Made by a program: the position numbers and the translations under genes
The notes under the pieces: model-generated
The model's input: the letters and a program-made list of their open reading frames with translations, nothing else
The model's database searches: none
Told to the model about the DNA's origin: nothing
Shown: piece by piece, positions 39,397 through 45,655 of the stretch
Position numbering within the stretch: position 1 is the first letter of the stretch
Layout of the letters: every line of letters begins with the position of its first letter
From: a virus
DNA: 48,536 bases
Direction: 5' to 3' (one strand)
Virus record (IMG/VR): IMGVR_UViG_3300033149_004736
Coordinates: 1 to 48,536 of that record

Positions 39397-39750
39397 TTAT
39401 TTATCGAACTTTTCTGCATCAATACCGCCAAGACACTCGCATTGAAACTCTGAATAAGTTGTACGAGAAGTTTTCTTTAATGCCATGAGGGCCGCCTCTG
39501 CACTTTCAAAGCTGACTTCTTTGTCAGGAACATTAAAGCGGAAGATAGAAAGTATATATTTTCCGTGCTCTTTTGCAACCCTATTCCAGCCCCAAAATAT
39601 GATTTCACCTTGCGAAAGAAGGCTTAAGGCGTCTTTTTCACTCAAGGGATATTCGCCCCATCCGTCAAACGGATAAGGGGCCGGAACCGGCTCTCTGTTT
39701 TTTAAAATAGCCGGAACTTTTCTTTCTGGATAAATCCTAAAAACCAACAT
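39397..39750 (-). CDS. hypothetical protein
   Basis: A 117-residue protein, MLVFRIYPERKVPAILKNRE, VPAPYPFDGWGEYPLSEKDA, with beta-type centre IIFWGWNRVAKEHGKYILSI and helical C-terminal half (ESAEAALMALKKTSRTTYSE). Stop and next start are separated by 17 bp, so it is in one operon with the ribbon-helix-helix gene. No family recognised. Confidence 0.55.
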   Translation of the reverse strand: MLVFRIYPERKVPAILKNREPVPAPYPFDGWGEYPLSEKDALSLLSQGEIIFWGWNRVAKEHGKYILSIFRFNVPDKEVSFESAEAALMALKKTSRTTYSEFQCECLGGIDAEKFDK

Positions 39751-39822
39751 TAATGACTCCCTTTTGAGAGATGGATAAATAATTTTAAAATAACTTGATT
39801 TATTATCAAGTCAAAACCTTTT

Positions 39823-40023
39823 TCACAATTTGTAAAAATTTTCAGGATGGACGGCCTTGCCATAAATCTCTACATGATTCCTGATAGCCTTCGCAGTCCA
39901 GCTTGGTGGTATTCTTCTCTTTTTCCGAATCTCATTCATTGAAAAGCCATGTTCAAGCATTGTAAAACAAATAGTGGCCTCCATCATATTTAAGTCAGGT
40001 ATCGCTACTAAGGGAATCAACAA
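39823..40023 (-). CDS. small putative DNA-binding protein
   Basis: A 66-residue frame with TTG start (AAAGGAAAA upstream) overlapping the SWIM gene by seven bases: MLIPLVAIPDLNMMEATICF, TMLEHGFSMNEIRKKRRIPP, SWTAKAIRNHVEIYGKAVHP. Helices MMEATICFTMLEHGFSMNEI and SWTAKAIRNHVEIYG may form a helix-turn-helix. The start choice is uncertain; an internal ATG (about residue 13) lacks a ribosome site. Confidence 0.45.
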   Translation of the reverse strand: MLIPLVAIPDLNMMEATICFTMLEHGFSMNEIRKKRRIPPSWTAKAIRNHVEIYGKAVHPENFYKL

Positions 40024-40265
40024 CTTGTTTTCCTTTTCTTTGAACGTGGGGGTTCTGACTCTAGCAATAATACATTCAGGCTTTTTATCTCTCCACCCTC
40101 TATTTTACCGCTTTTGACCGCCTTGATATGATGGCACTCCTGTCTGCGGAATTTCCAGACCGGACAGGAACAACCATAAGTAACGCCGTCCTCTGCTAAT
40201 GACACAACATAAGCGCCATTGCCTGACGAGCTCGGCACGCTCCATTTCTTTATCCACCTAGGCAT
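40017..40265 (-). CDS. SWIM zinc-finger protein
   Basis: An 82-residue protein: MPRWIKKWSVPSSSGNGAYV, VSLAEDGVTYGCSCPVWKFR, RQECHHIKAVKSGKIEGGEI. The CxC(8)CxH spacing (C32, C34, C43-H44/H45 in YGCSCPVWKFRRQECHHI) is the SWIM finger, a nucleic-acid or protein-binding module. Small phage proteins of this kind are common near replication/regulatory genes. The function is unknown but the motif is unmistakable. Confidence 0.7.
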   Translation of the reverse strand: MPRWIKKWSVPSSSGNGAYVVSLAEDGVTYGCSCPVWKFRRQECHHIKAVKSGKIEGGEIKSLNVLLLESEPPRSKKRKTSC

Positions 40266-40268
40266 TTT

Positions 40269-40475
40269 TTACCCCTTGATTAAAGAGTTAGGAACTGTGC
40301 GCCGCTGGATTTGCGCCCCGTTGCGGCTGATAACCACGAAAGCAGTGAGCTTGCCGTAATCATTTGCAAGCACCAAATCATCCTCCGGGAAAAAATATTT
40401 TTCACCCTTGGCATTCTCGTATAGAGTTCCGAGCCTGCCGTTTCTCTCAACTGTGGCAACAGGATTAAGCAACAT
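40269..40475 (-). CDS. small hypothetical protein
   Basis: The ATG at 40475 has AGGAGGT five bases upstream and gives 68 residues: MLLNPVATVERNGRLGTLYE, NAKGEKYFFPEDDLVLANDY, GKLTAFVVISRNGAQIQRRT. Beta-rich, SH3-like in pattern. It is the first gene after the operator/promoter at 40498-40540 and precedes the SWIM gene by 3 bp. No family recognised. Confidence 0.55.
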   Translation of the reverse strand: MLLNPVATVERNGRLGTLYENAKGEKYFFPEDDLVLANDYGKLTAFVVISRNGAQIQRRTVPNSLIKG

Positions 40476-40497
40476 ATCAATCAACCTCCTTGTAATT

Positions 40498-40540
40498 ATA
40501 CAGAATGGTTCTGTATTTAATATAAATATATTTTCTGTAT
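40498..40540 (-). promoter_or_regulatory. operator dyad and probable promoter of the 40475-39206 gene group
   Basis: ATACAGAA (40498-40505), 3 bp, TTCTGTAT (40509-40516) form a perfect dyad; a third TTCTGTAT lies at 40533-40540, so the half-sites start 24 bp apart. The sequence between is AT-rich (TTAATATAAATATA), offering minus-strand -10 elements such as TATATT with TTATAC as -35. The ribbon-helix-helix protein encoded just upstream (40595-40783) is the obvious candidate repressor. Confidence 0.6.
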
Positions 40541-40594
40541 AATGGAAGGGTTTTTTACCAGACTTTGGCGGGGCGGACAAATTGTTCCGGCGGG

Positions 40595-40783
40595 TTAATC
40601 GGAAAAATCGGAAAGAAAATCGAGAAAATCTTCCGTAGCGGTTCTTATTATATCAGCGGAGGTTCGATTTAATCTTTTTGATGCTTTAGATAATCGAGTT
40701 TTTAATTGCGGACTGAATCTAACTCTAATTACATCTGAAAGCCTGTCCATCGGTTTCATTTTCTGGTTGCCTTTTCCTGTCAT
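40595..40783 (-). CDS. ribbon-helix-helix repressor candidate
   Basis: The ATG at 40783 follows AAGGAGGT and gives 62 residues: MTGKGNQKMKPMDRLSDVIR, VRFSPQLKTRLSKASKRLNR, TSADIIRTATEDFLDFLSDF. The strand VIRVRFS, helix PQLKTRLSKASKRLN and helix TSADIIRTATEDFLDFL give a ribbon-helix-helix fold. It is followed by the ATACAGAA operator 55 bp downstream and preceded by the left TTGCCC repeat pair of the attachment region. Codons upstream of 40783 would run through that repeat and are excluded. Confidence 0.65.
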   Translation of the reverse strand: MTGKGNQKMKPMDRLSDVIRVRFSPQLKTRLSKASKRLNRTSADIIRTATEDFLDFLSDFSD

Positions 40784-40800
40784 TTTTACCTCCTTTCGCT

Positions 40801-40823
40801 TTGCCCTTTTTTTGCCCTTTTTG
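40801..40823 (+). repeat. candidate left arm-type integrase site (TTGCCC pair)
   Basis: TTGCCC at 40801-40806 and 40812-40817, spaced 11 bp (one helical turn), each followed by a T-run. A near-identical pair in the same orientation lies right of the core at 41030-41046. Paired direct repeats flanking the core are what arm-type sites of lambda-like integrases look like (inference). Confidence 0.5.
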
Positions 40824-40943
40824 TTCTGAATTTTACCCAATTTTGCGGCATTTAAAAAATTGCCTGCGGTTTCTGCCTGCCGTAATTGGTTTTAGATTAA
40901 CAAGTTAGACTCTCGATGCAATTTCTTAAAACTGCAAAGCTTA

Positions 40944-40991
40944 TGCTTTGGGAGCAGGAGGCCGGCGGTTCGAATCCGCCCGCCCCGACCA
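40944..40991 (+). other. phage attachment site attP: 3' half of tRNA-Pro(TGG)
   Basis: The 48 bases read as the 3' part of a tRNA-Pro gene: anticodon loop TTTGGGA (anticodon TGG), stem GCAGG, variable region, T-arm GGCGG-TTCGAAT-CCGCC (40964-40980), acceptor strand CGCCCCG (40981-40987), discriminator A and CCA (40989-40991). The 5' half (D-arm, CGGGGCG) is absent and the 5' anticodon-stem strand no longer matches fully. Phage genes lie on both sides and the integrase is within 1 kb, so this is attP rather than a tRNA gene or a prophage end. Confidence 0.8.
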
Positions 40992-41029
40992 GCTTTGCGC
41001 CGTTTCATACTGTTTCAAAATTACCCACT

Positions 41030-41053
41030 TTGCCCTTTTCTTGCCCTCTTTTG
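41030..41053 (+). repeat. candidate right arm-type integrase site (TTGCCC pair)
   Basis: TTGCCC at 41030-41035 and 41041-41046, 11 bp apart as on the left side, 39 bp from the attP core. A related TTACCCA-TTTGC-like sequence occurs next to both pairs. Confidence 0.5.
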
Positions 41054-41098
41054 CTGGATTTTGAGCGGACACTTGGCCCGGGAATTGTAAGATTCCAT

Positions 41099-41452
41099 TT
41101 ATTCCTCCTTTCCCATTTGGGCTGAAGCCCTAAATTTGATTTGCCCCTTAAATATCATTGCTTTGCTTGGGCTTATTTTTGATGTTTTTTCACCCTCCTT
41201 ATAGCCACATTTTCTTCTAAGCCATTCAAGAATATTCTCAAAATAAATCCCTTCAGATTTGCTCTGTCTGCCGACAGGCAGGCCCTCAAAACTGTCTAAA
41301 AATCTATCAAAGCAATAATATCGCCCACACTCAAAACAACACTTGAGGGCGCTGTGTTCTTTGAGATAATCATGAGCCGGATTGCACTCCCAACAAGAAC
41401 GCAATTCAGGCTCTCCCTTTTCCGTCTCTATTCTATCAGCAAAAACTCTCAT
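41099..41452 (-). CDS. cysteine-rich protein with in-frame LPVGRQ insertion
   Basis: A 117-residue protein, MRVFADRIETEKGEPELRSC. Residues 20-47 hold a putative zinc site: CWECNPAHDYL and CCFECGRYYC. Directly after it (FLDSFEGLPVGRQSKSEG) the palindromic 20-mer supplies residues 58-63, LPVGRQ. The C-terminal half is basic and helical (NILEWLRRKCGYKEGEKTSK). Ribosome site AGAGGAA. It lies between attP and a structured region near the integrase. Function unknown. Confidence 0.6.
   Translation of the reverse strand: MRVFADRIETEKGEPELRSCWECNPAHDYLKEHSALKCCFECGRYYCFDRFLDSFEGLPVGRQSKSEGIYFENILEWLRRKCGYKEGEKTSKISPSKAMIFKGQIKFRASAQMGKEE
41264..41282. repeat. palindromic 20-mer, copy 5 (in frame in a Cys-rich gene)
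   Basis: CTGTCTGCCGACAGGCAGG (first C of the 20-mer is T here). It reads LPVGRQ in the same phase and direction as in the giant protein at 15692. Confidence 0.85.
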
Positions 41453-41473
41453 TCATTCCTCTTTTGTTAAATG

Positions 41474-41580
41474 GCAATGGGGCTGGCCGGGATAACTGTA
41501 TCGCCGGGATAAAGCGCCATATGCAATTGGCAGCTTGCTTCGGCGTTAATTCAGGTGCTGCCACACCTCCAGCCCATTGC
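41474..41580. ncRNA. candidate structured RNA beside the integrase
   Basis: A 134-bp gene-free gap. GCAATGG-G-GCTGG (41474-41486) pairs with CCAGC-CCATTGC (41569-41580), a 12-bp stem with one bulged G. Inside are a direct repeat GCCGGGATAA (41486-41495, 41503-41512) and two mutually exclusive stems: GGCAGC (41529-41534) / GCTGCC (41557-41562), or AGGTG (41553-41557) / CACCT (41564-41568). The strand of transcription is not known; neighbouring genes are minus. No known riboswitch or ribozyme family is recognised. Confidence 0.5.
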
Positions 41581-41587
41581 TATTGTT

Positions 41588-41857
41588 TCATCCTTCTTTG
41601 CTCAGTTCTGGCCCCTCTGCCGTAATTTGCTTGAAATTAACTGAGCCTGCTCCCAAAATAGGTTTTTCCGTTGAAATATAACCGTTTGGATAATTGACCG
41701 GATCATCATATACCAAGTACCCAGGCTGACAATTTGTTAATTCCTCACATGGCATTAAGTTATCAAGCCTGCATCCACATCCATAATCCGAGTTACAAAG
41801 CCCATCATATCCATGTTTGATCAGCCAGTCCCTTACAATATTAACCGGTTTCATCAT
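41588..41857 (-). CDS. small cysteine-rich phage protein
   Basis: An 89-residue protein with GGAGTAA ribosome site: MMKPVNIVRDWLIKHGYDGL, CNSDYGCGCRLDNLMPCEEL, TNCQPGYLVYDDPVNYPNGY. The helix RDWLIKHGYDGLCN followed by CGCRLDDL-like and MPC segments is one I recall from many temperate phages, with clustered cysteines probably binding metal. Its last five codons (LSKEG) and 20 bp of DNA are identical to the 3' end of the integrase gene, so the gene stands between two direct repeats. Confidence 0.65.
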   Translation of the reverse strand: MMKPVNIVRDWLIKHGYDGLCNSDYGCGCRLDNLMPCEELTNCQPGYLVYDDPVNYPNGYISTEKPILGAGSVNFKQITAEGPELSKEG

Positions 41858-41870
41858 TTACTCCTTCTCT

Positions 41871-42938
41871 TTATCCTTCTTTGCTCAGTTCTTCTGGCTC
41901 CCAGGTTCTTTCAGGCATTACAAAGGTGGCATATCTCTGGGTCGTTGCATAATCCGCATGGCCGAGAGCCGCCTGTACTTCTTCAAGACTTCTGCCGCTG
42001 GTAAGCATCCACGTTGCGTAAAGCCTGCGGAAATCGTGAAAACAGAACTTCCGTCCATCCGCTATTCTGATTCCGAGCTTTCGAACATGGCGGTCAAGCG
42101 TTCTGTGAATCGTGCTGTACCTGCCGCCGGCAGGAGAAAGGAAAACATAACCCTCTTTCCTGTCGCCGATTGCCCTTCTCAAGATTTTAACAGCATGAGG
42201 GCCAACCTGTTTTGTCGTTTGCTTGCCGCCTTTCGCCTCAAATTTAATAACACCAATGTTTCCAATGTCGGGCAACTGAACTTGTTCAATTTTCAGGCTC
42301 AAGATGTTTTCCTTGCGGATGCCTGTATAGAGTGCAAATAAACAAACGTCAGCCAGCGATCCCGGAAGAGCCTCAAACAAGGCCGTTATTTGCTCCGGTT
42401 TTATATTACTCACATCCCGCCTGTTGCTTTCTTTCAGGAGCTTCATGCCGGGCCGGGGATCCCGGTCAAGAATCTCCCATTCAAAAGCACGACCAAGCAT
42501 GGACTTGATTAACTGCACCTCCCTGTTGATTGTGGCCTGGCTTGCTTTGCCCTTGCGCTGCTGCTGATACTGGCTGACTGCTCGGCGGTTGATCTCGCAG
42601 ATCGGCAGCCGCGCTATCGGATAATTAACAATCGTCTTTTCCATCAGCAGACAATAAAGGGCTTGCGTTTTCGGCCTCAGATTCGGCAGGTGTTCTTTCT
42701 TAAACACCCACCAGAATTCTTTGAGCTTTAAATTTTTCGCCCTCTCCCGGTTGCCAGCTTTCTCCATCTCGGCCTCAGGATTTTTACCCTCAATAAGTGC
42801 GTTCAAAATCTTCAGCCTGACGCTTTCGGCAATATCAGAATCAACCCGCAGCCTCCTCCGGCAGCCGCCGGGATTGCGCCACTCTATTTGAGAGCGGCTT
42901 TTGTTTAGCCGTTTGATTGAAACTCTCGGAATTCGCAT
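41871..42938 (-). CDS. int: tyrosine-recombinase integrase
   Basis: The ATG at 42938 has GGAGG five bases upstream and is preferred over the one at 42974. The 355-residue protein has an N-terminal arm-binding/core-binding part (LKEFWWVFKKEHLPNLRPKT) and a catalytic domain with the conserved residues: Arg in LFALYTGIRKENILSLK, the beta-hairpin Lys region (IKFEAKGGKQTTKQVG), HDFRRLYATWML (His-x-x-Arg), GHADYATTQRYATF (His and nucleophilic Tyr). It would recombine attP at 40944-40991 with a host tRNA-Pro gene. The gene is adjacent to the methyltransferases but separated by 48 bp. Confidence 0.9.
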   Translation of the reverse strand: MRIPRVSIKRLNKSRSQIEWRNPGGCRRRLRVDSDIAESVRLKILNALIEGKNPEAEMEKAGNRERAKNLKLKEFWWVFKKEHLPNLRPKTQALYCLLMEKTIVNYPIARLPICEINRRAVSQYQQQRKGKASQATINREVQLIKSMLGRAFEWEILDRDPRPGMKLLKESNRRDVSNIKPEQITALFEALPGSLADVCLFALYTGIRKENILSLKIEQVQLPDIGNIGVIKFEAKGGKQTTKQVGPHAVKILRRAIGDRKEGYVFLSPAGGRYSTIHRTLDRHVRKLGIRIADGRKFCFHDFRRLYATWMLTSGRSLEEVQAALGHADYATTQRYATFVMPERTWEPEELSKEG

Positions 42939-42986
42939 TCTGCCTCCGCTGGATACGGCAGACAGAAACCGCATCCAGAAGATAAA

Positions 42987-44384
42987 TTATTTAAAGGCGA
43001 GCTTCAACTGATTTCTATAAGGTTTTAATCTTTTCTCTGAAATTTCACAATACTCAGATGATAGGTCTATCCCGATAAAATTCCTGCCGAGTTTTGCGGC
43101 CACAACCGCCGTAGTGCCGGAACCGATAAAGGGGTCAAGAACAACGCAAGGCTTGATTTCTGCATCACAAGAACAGGTGGGCCGCCAGTTATTCGTACCT
43201 CTTGTTGTTGGTTTCCAGCCGGTTGAATCTGTTTTTGTTGGACAGTTAAAAGGTACGTGGGCTGGTTCTCGTTTATTTACATGCCCCGTTTTCTCAATTA
43301 TCCTTCCCCAGGGCGCACCGCACTTTGAGCAGCAACCTTTTTCACTCGTACCCGCTAAAATCATCGGCCTGATAAGAGCTTCCGGGAACTTGGCAAAATG
43401 AGCTTCAGAATAACTTTTTGAATTCACAATAAAGGCAAGCGGCTCACCATATTCCTCATAAAGACCCTGCCAGCTTTCAAAAAACCAATCCGAGGGTCTT
43501 CGCTCTCTTCCCTTTTCATTCGGTCTCATGTTTCTGTCTCTATATGCTGTCTGTCCCGTACCTTCATCCCATATAGATTTTCCTTTTGCGATTAACCTAT
43601 TCCCCGCCCATCTATCCAAAGGTTTTATATATTTGACTCTAACTGCTTCGTTATCATAAAAATATTTCCTGCTTTTTGACAGTAGAAATACATATTCAAC
43701 CGTACTCCCGGAACCGCTCGGCCTGTCTTTCTCGCTCCCGGGCATACTGTTTCGTTTTAACCACGGCATTCTTGACCTGAGATACCATCCATCAGCCCGT
43801 AATGCTTTGGCAATTTCGGAGGGAATCTCACAAAGGTCTTTAGACTTCAGGCCGTTTCCTTTTCGATTATACGGCCTTAAATAAGCATCTCCACCTTTGC
43901 CGTTTCTGAAATCCCCGCCCGGCGAACCGCTTCCTGCGTAGCTATCGCCCAAATTCAACCACAATATACCATCTTTTCGCAGCACCCGCCTGACTTCCCG
44001 GAATATCTCAACCAGATGAGAAACATATAGCCCAATGTTCGGCTCAAGCCCTAGGTCTCCGCGCCAAGCACCGCAAAGCTGGCAGAATTGACCTTGTTGT
44101 ATTTCTTTTTCCCAGTTTTCAGGATTGTCCTTTCTGTTTCTACCATGTTGCCAGCGAGTCCGTACACCTGTTGAATACCCTTCTCCGCCTTTAAATTCAT
44201 CTCCCCATACATGCTGGCAATCTTCCCTTCCGCCCCATATCAAAGGCTCAAGGCCGTAATCCCGCAAGCCCCAATAGGGTGGGCTGGTTATACAACATTG
44301 TACTGATTCCTCCGGCATTTGTTTTAAAATCTCCCGGCAATCACCCTGAATAATTTTCCCGATATAATCATCCGGCCAGTTCAT
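42987..44384 (-). CDS. DNA amino-methyltransferase (SPPY-type)
   Basis: A 465-residue protein: MNWPDDYIGKIIQGDCREIL, MPEESVQCCITSPPYWGLRD (motif IV, S-P-P-Y), and near the C-terminus VVLDPFIGSGTTAVVAAKLG, RNFIGIDLSSEYCEISEKRL (motif I and X). Catalytic motif first and AdoMet site last is the beta-type order of N6-adenine and N4-cytosine methylases; the TSPPYW form does not decide between them. Two cysteine clusters (FCQLCGAWRG; CCSKCGAPWG with CSCDAE) suggest zinc-binding inserts in the target-recognition part. It overlaps the C5 methyltransferase gene by four bases. No restriction gene is nearby, so self-protection or regulation is likely. Confidence 0.85.
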   Translation of the reverse strand: MNWPDDYIGKIIQGDCREILKQMPEESVQCCITSPPYWGLRDYGLEPLIWGGREDCQHVWGDEFKGGEGYSTGVRTRWQHGRNRKDNPENWEKEIQQGQFCQLCGAWRGDLGLEPNIGLYVSHLVEIFREVRRVLRKDGILWLNLGDSYAGSGSPGGDFRNGKGGDAYLRPYNRKGNGLKSKDLCEIPSEIAKALRADGWYLRSRMPWLKRNSMPGSEKDRPSGSGSTVEYVFLLSKSRKYFYDNEAVRVKYIKPLDRWAGNRLIAKGKSIWDEGTGQTAYRDRNMRPNEKGRERRPSDWFFESWQGLYEEYGEPLAFIVNSKSYSEAHFAKFPEALIRPMILAGTSEKGCCSKCGAPWGRIIEKTGHVNKREPAHVPFNCPTKTDSTGWKPTTRGTNNWRPTCSCDAEIKPCVVLDPFIGSGTTAVVAAKLGRNFIGIDLSSEYCEISEKRLKPYRNQLKLAFK

Positions 44385-45244
44385 CTCATTCTTTTCCTTT
44401 TCAATTCGTATTCTTTTATCATTTCACCGATGACTTGGGCGACCTGAGGGACAACTGCGTTTCCGAGACATTTAAGTCTGTTTACTCTTTCTTTTATTCC
44501 AGTTGCCACTCTCGGAATTTCTCCTTTATTTGCGGGGTCGGTTTCCCAAAACCTCGATTGCGCTTCGCATTCCCCTTCCAAATCCGTCCAGCCAATCGGA
44601 AAACCCATGAGCCATTCAACCCACGGCGGATTCAATTGTCCCCCAGTTGCCGCAGATAGATTCATTCCATGTTTACCTGCCAATTGGCTTGGCGTGGGCT
44701 TTGTTTGCCTGTTCTCATTAGGACTGCTCCGGGGTGTCGGCCAGACCGCCCTCCCTAACAGGTTGTTTACCGGAACGTTCGGGCAATAACTCCCGTCCTT
44801 GTAATCTCGGCTTGATGGTGTTGGCCATTTTTTTACATCTGTTCTTAAGCTCCTCCCCTGACCACCCCCCGTGCTCCCCTGACAATCCCAGCTTGCCGGG
44901 GTCGCCCACGGCATTTTTTGCCAGGATAAATATTCTTTTTCTAAGATGCGGGGCACCAACCTCCGTAGCCGATAGATACATCCATTCAGCATCATACCCG
45001 ATTTCGGCAAGATCACAGAGAACGCTTTCAAGCCCTCCAGTGCTAACGAGACCTGGCACGTTCTCAATAAGTGCATATCGGGGTCGTAGTTCCCCAATAA
45101 TTCTGTGCATCTCAAACCAAAGACCGCTTCTCGTTCCTTCTTTGATTCCCGCTCTTTTCCCTGCAACCGAGACATCCTGACAGGGGAACCCCCCGCAGAT
45201 GAGGTCAACCGGTTCGAGATTGTGCTTTCCGACTTCTTTGACAT
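44381..45244 (-). CDS. C5-cytosine methyltransferase, C-terminal part in overlapping frame
   Basis: A 287-residue frame, +1 relative to the one at 44718-45398 and overlapping it for 527 bp. The ATG at 45244 has AAAGG upstream. Residues 252-275 (RVNRLKCLGNAVVPQVAQVI) are motif X of C5 methyltransferases; residues 139-200 hold WPTPSSRDYKDG, AVWPTPRSSPNE and LAGKHGMNLSAATGGQ; then PPWVEWLMGFPIGWTDLE. The overlapping portion also looks meaningful (ILPKSGMMLNG, LEKEYLSW), as in phage proteins I recall. It therefore supplies the target-recognition and C-terminal part missing from the other frame, as a separate subunit or by frameshifting. Confidence 0.75.
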   Translation of the reverse strand: MSKKSESTISNRLTSSAGGSPVRMSRLQGKERESKKEREAVFGLRCTELLGNYDPDMHLLRTCQVSLALEGLKAFSVILPKSGMMLNGCIYRLRRLVPRILEKEYLSWQKMPWATPASWDCQGSTGGGQGRSLRTDVKKWPTPSSRDYKDGSYCPNVPVNNLLGRAVWPTPRSSPNENRQTKPTPSQLAGKHGMNLSAATGGQLNPPWVEWLMGFPIGWTDLEGECEAQSRFWETDPANKGEIPRVATGIKERVNRLKCLGNAVVPQVAQVIGEMIKEYELKRKRMR

Positions 45245-45398
45245 CTCTGTACCTTTTCACATCAGGCCAATGTTTTTTAAGAACTTTAATTGCGTAATCA
45301 TCAATCTCCACCTGCCATTTAACCGGCCCGAGACCCGCCCGCTCCAAACCGAGTTCGAGTCCACCTATCCCGCTGAACAATGAACCGATGGTCAGCAT
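44718..45398 (-). CDS. C5-cytosine methyltransferase, N-terminal catalytic part
   Basis: A 226-residue frame with the catalytic motifs in order: I, MLTIGSLFSGIGGLELGLER (8-20); IV, GGFPCQDVSVAGKRAG with the nucleophile Cys73; VI, ALIENVPGL (ENV 112-114); VIII, VGAPHLRKRIFIL (about 148-159). Motif X and the recognition region are absent; they are in the overlapping frame 44381-45244. The tail (MANTIKPRLQGREL, GGLADTPEQS) also resembles known family sequence. Known split enzymes such as M.EcoHK31I are made of two polypeptides from overlapping frames, a good precedent. It overlaps the HTH gene at 45392 by seven bases. Confidence 0.85.
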   Translation of the reverse strand: MLTIGSLFSGIGGLELGLERAGLGPVKWQVEIDDYAIKVLKKHWPDVKRYRDVKEVGKHNLEPVDLICGGFPCQDVSVAGKRAGIKEGTRSGLWFEMHRIIGELRPRYALIENVPGLVSTGGLESVLCDLAEIGYDAEWMYLSATEVGAPHLRKRIFILAKNAVGDPGKLGLSGEHGGWSGEELKNRCKKMANTIKPRLQGRELLPERSGKQPVREGGLADTPEQS

Positions 45399-45655
45399 TT
45401 CATCGCCTTCTCCGCTATCCTTATCGCCTTTTCCGGGGTTAGAAAATCATCATCCTCTTGATTGTTCACCTTATGTCTTTCCTGCCACTCTATAATGTCG
45501 GCAAGACTGAGCCTGACGCTCTGCCGCTTATCCCCGAAGCGATAGCACCGCAAACCCTCTCTGTCTATTCTGCGGCGCACCGTGTCCGGGCTGCAATTCA
45601 TCAGTTCGGCGGCCTGCTTGATGTTTAGCCTGGCTATGCGGGAAGTATCGATCAT
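45392..45655 (-). CDS. excisionase-like helix-turn-helix protein
   Basis: An 87-residue protein: MIDTSRIARLNIKQAAELMN, CSPDTVRRRIDREGLRCYRF, GDKRQSVRLSLADIIEWQER. This is the winged-helix layout of excisionase/MerR-type domains (helix-turn-helix IKQAAELMNCSPDTVRRRI, wing LRCYRFGDKRQSVRLS, helix ADIIEWQER), usually annotated as DNA-binding protein, excisionase family. It may be the directionality factor for the integrase or a regulator of the methyltransferase genes. It overlaps both neighbours. Confidence 0.7.
   Translation of the reverse strand: MIDTSRIARLNIKQAAELMNCSPDTVRRRIDREGLRCYRFGDKRQSVRLSLADIIEWQERHKVNNQEDDDFLTPEKAIRIAEKAMKC

Noticed and set aside
40915-40991. Complete tRNA gene
   Set aside because: Only the 3' half of tRNA-Pro(TGG) is present; there is no D-arm or matching 5' acceptor strand, so it is an attachment site.
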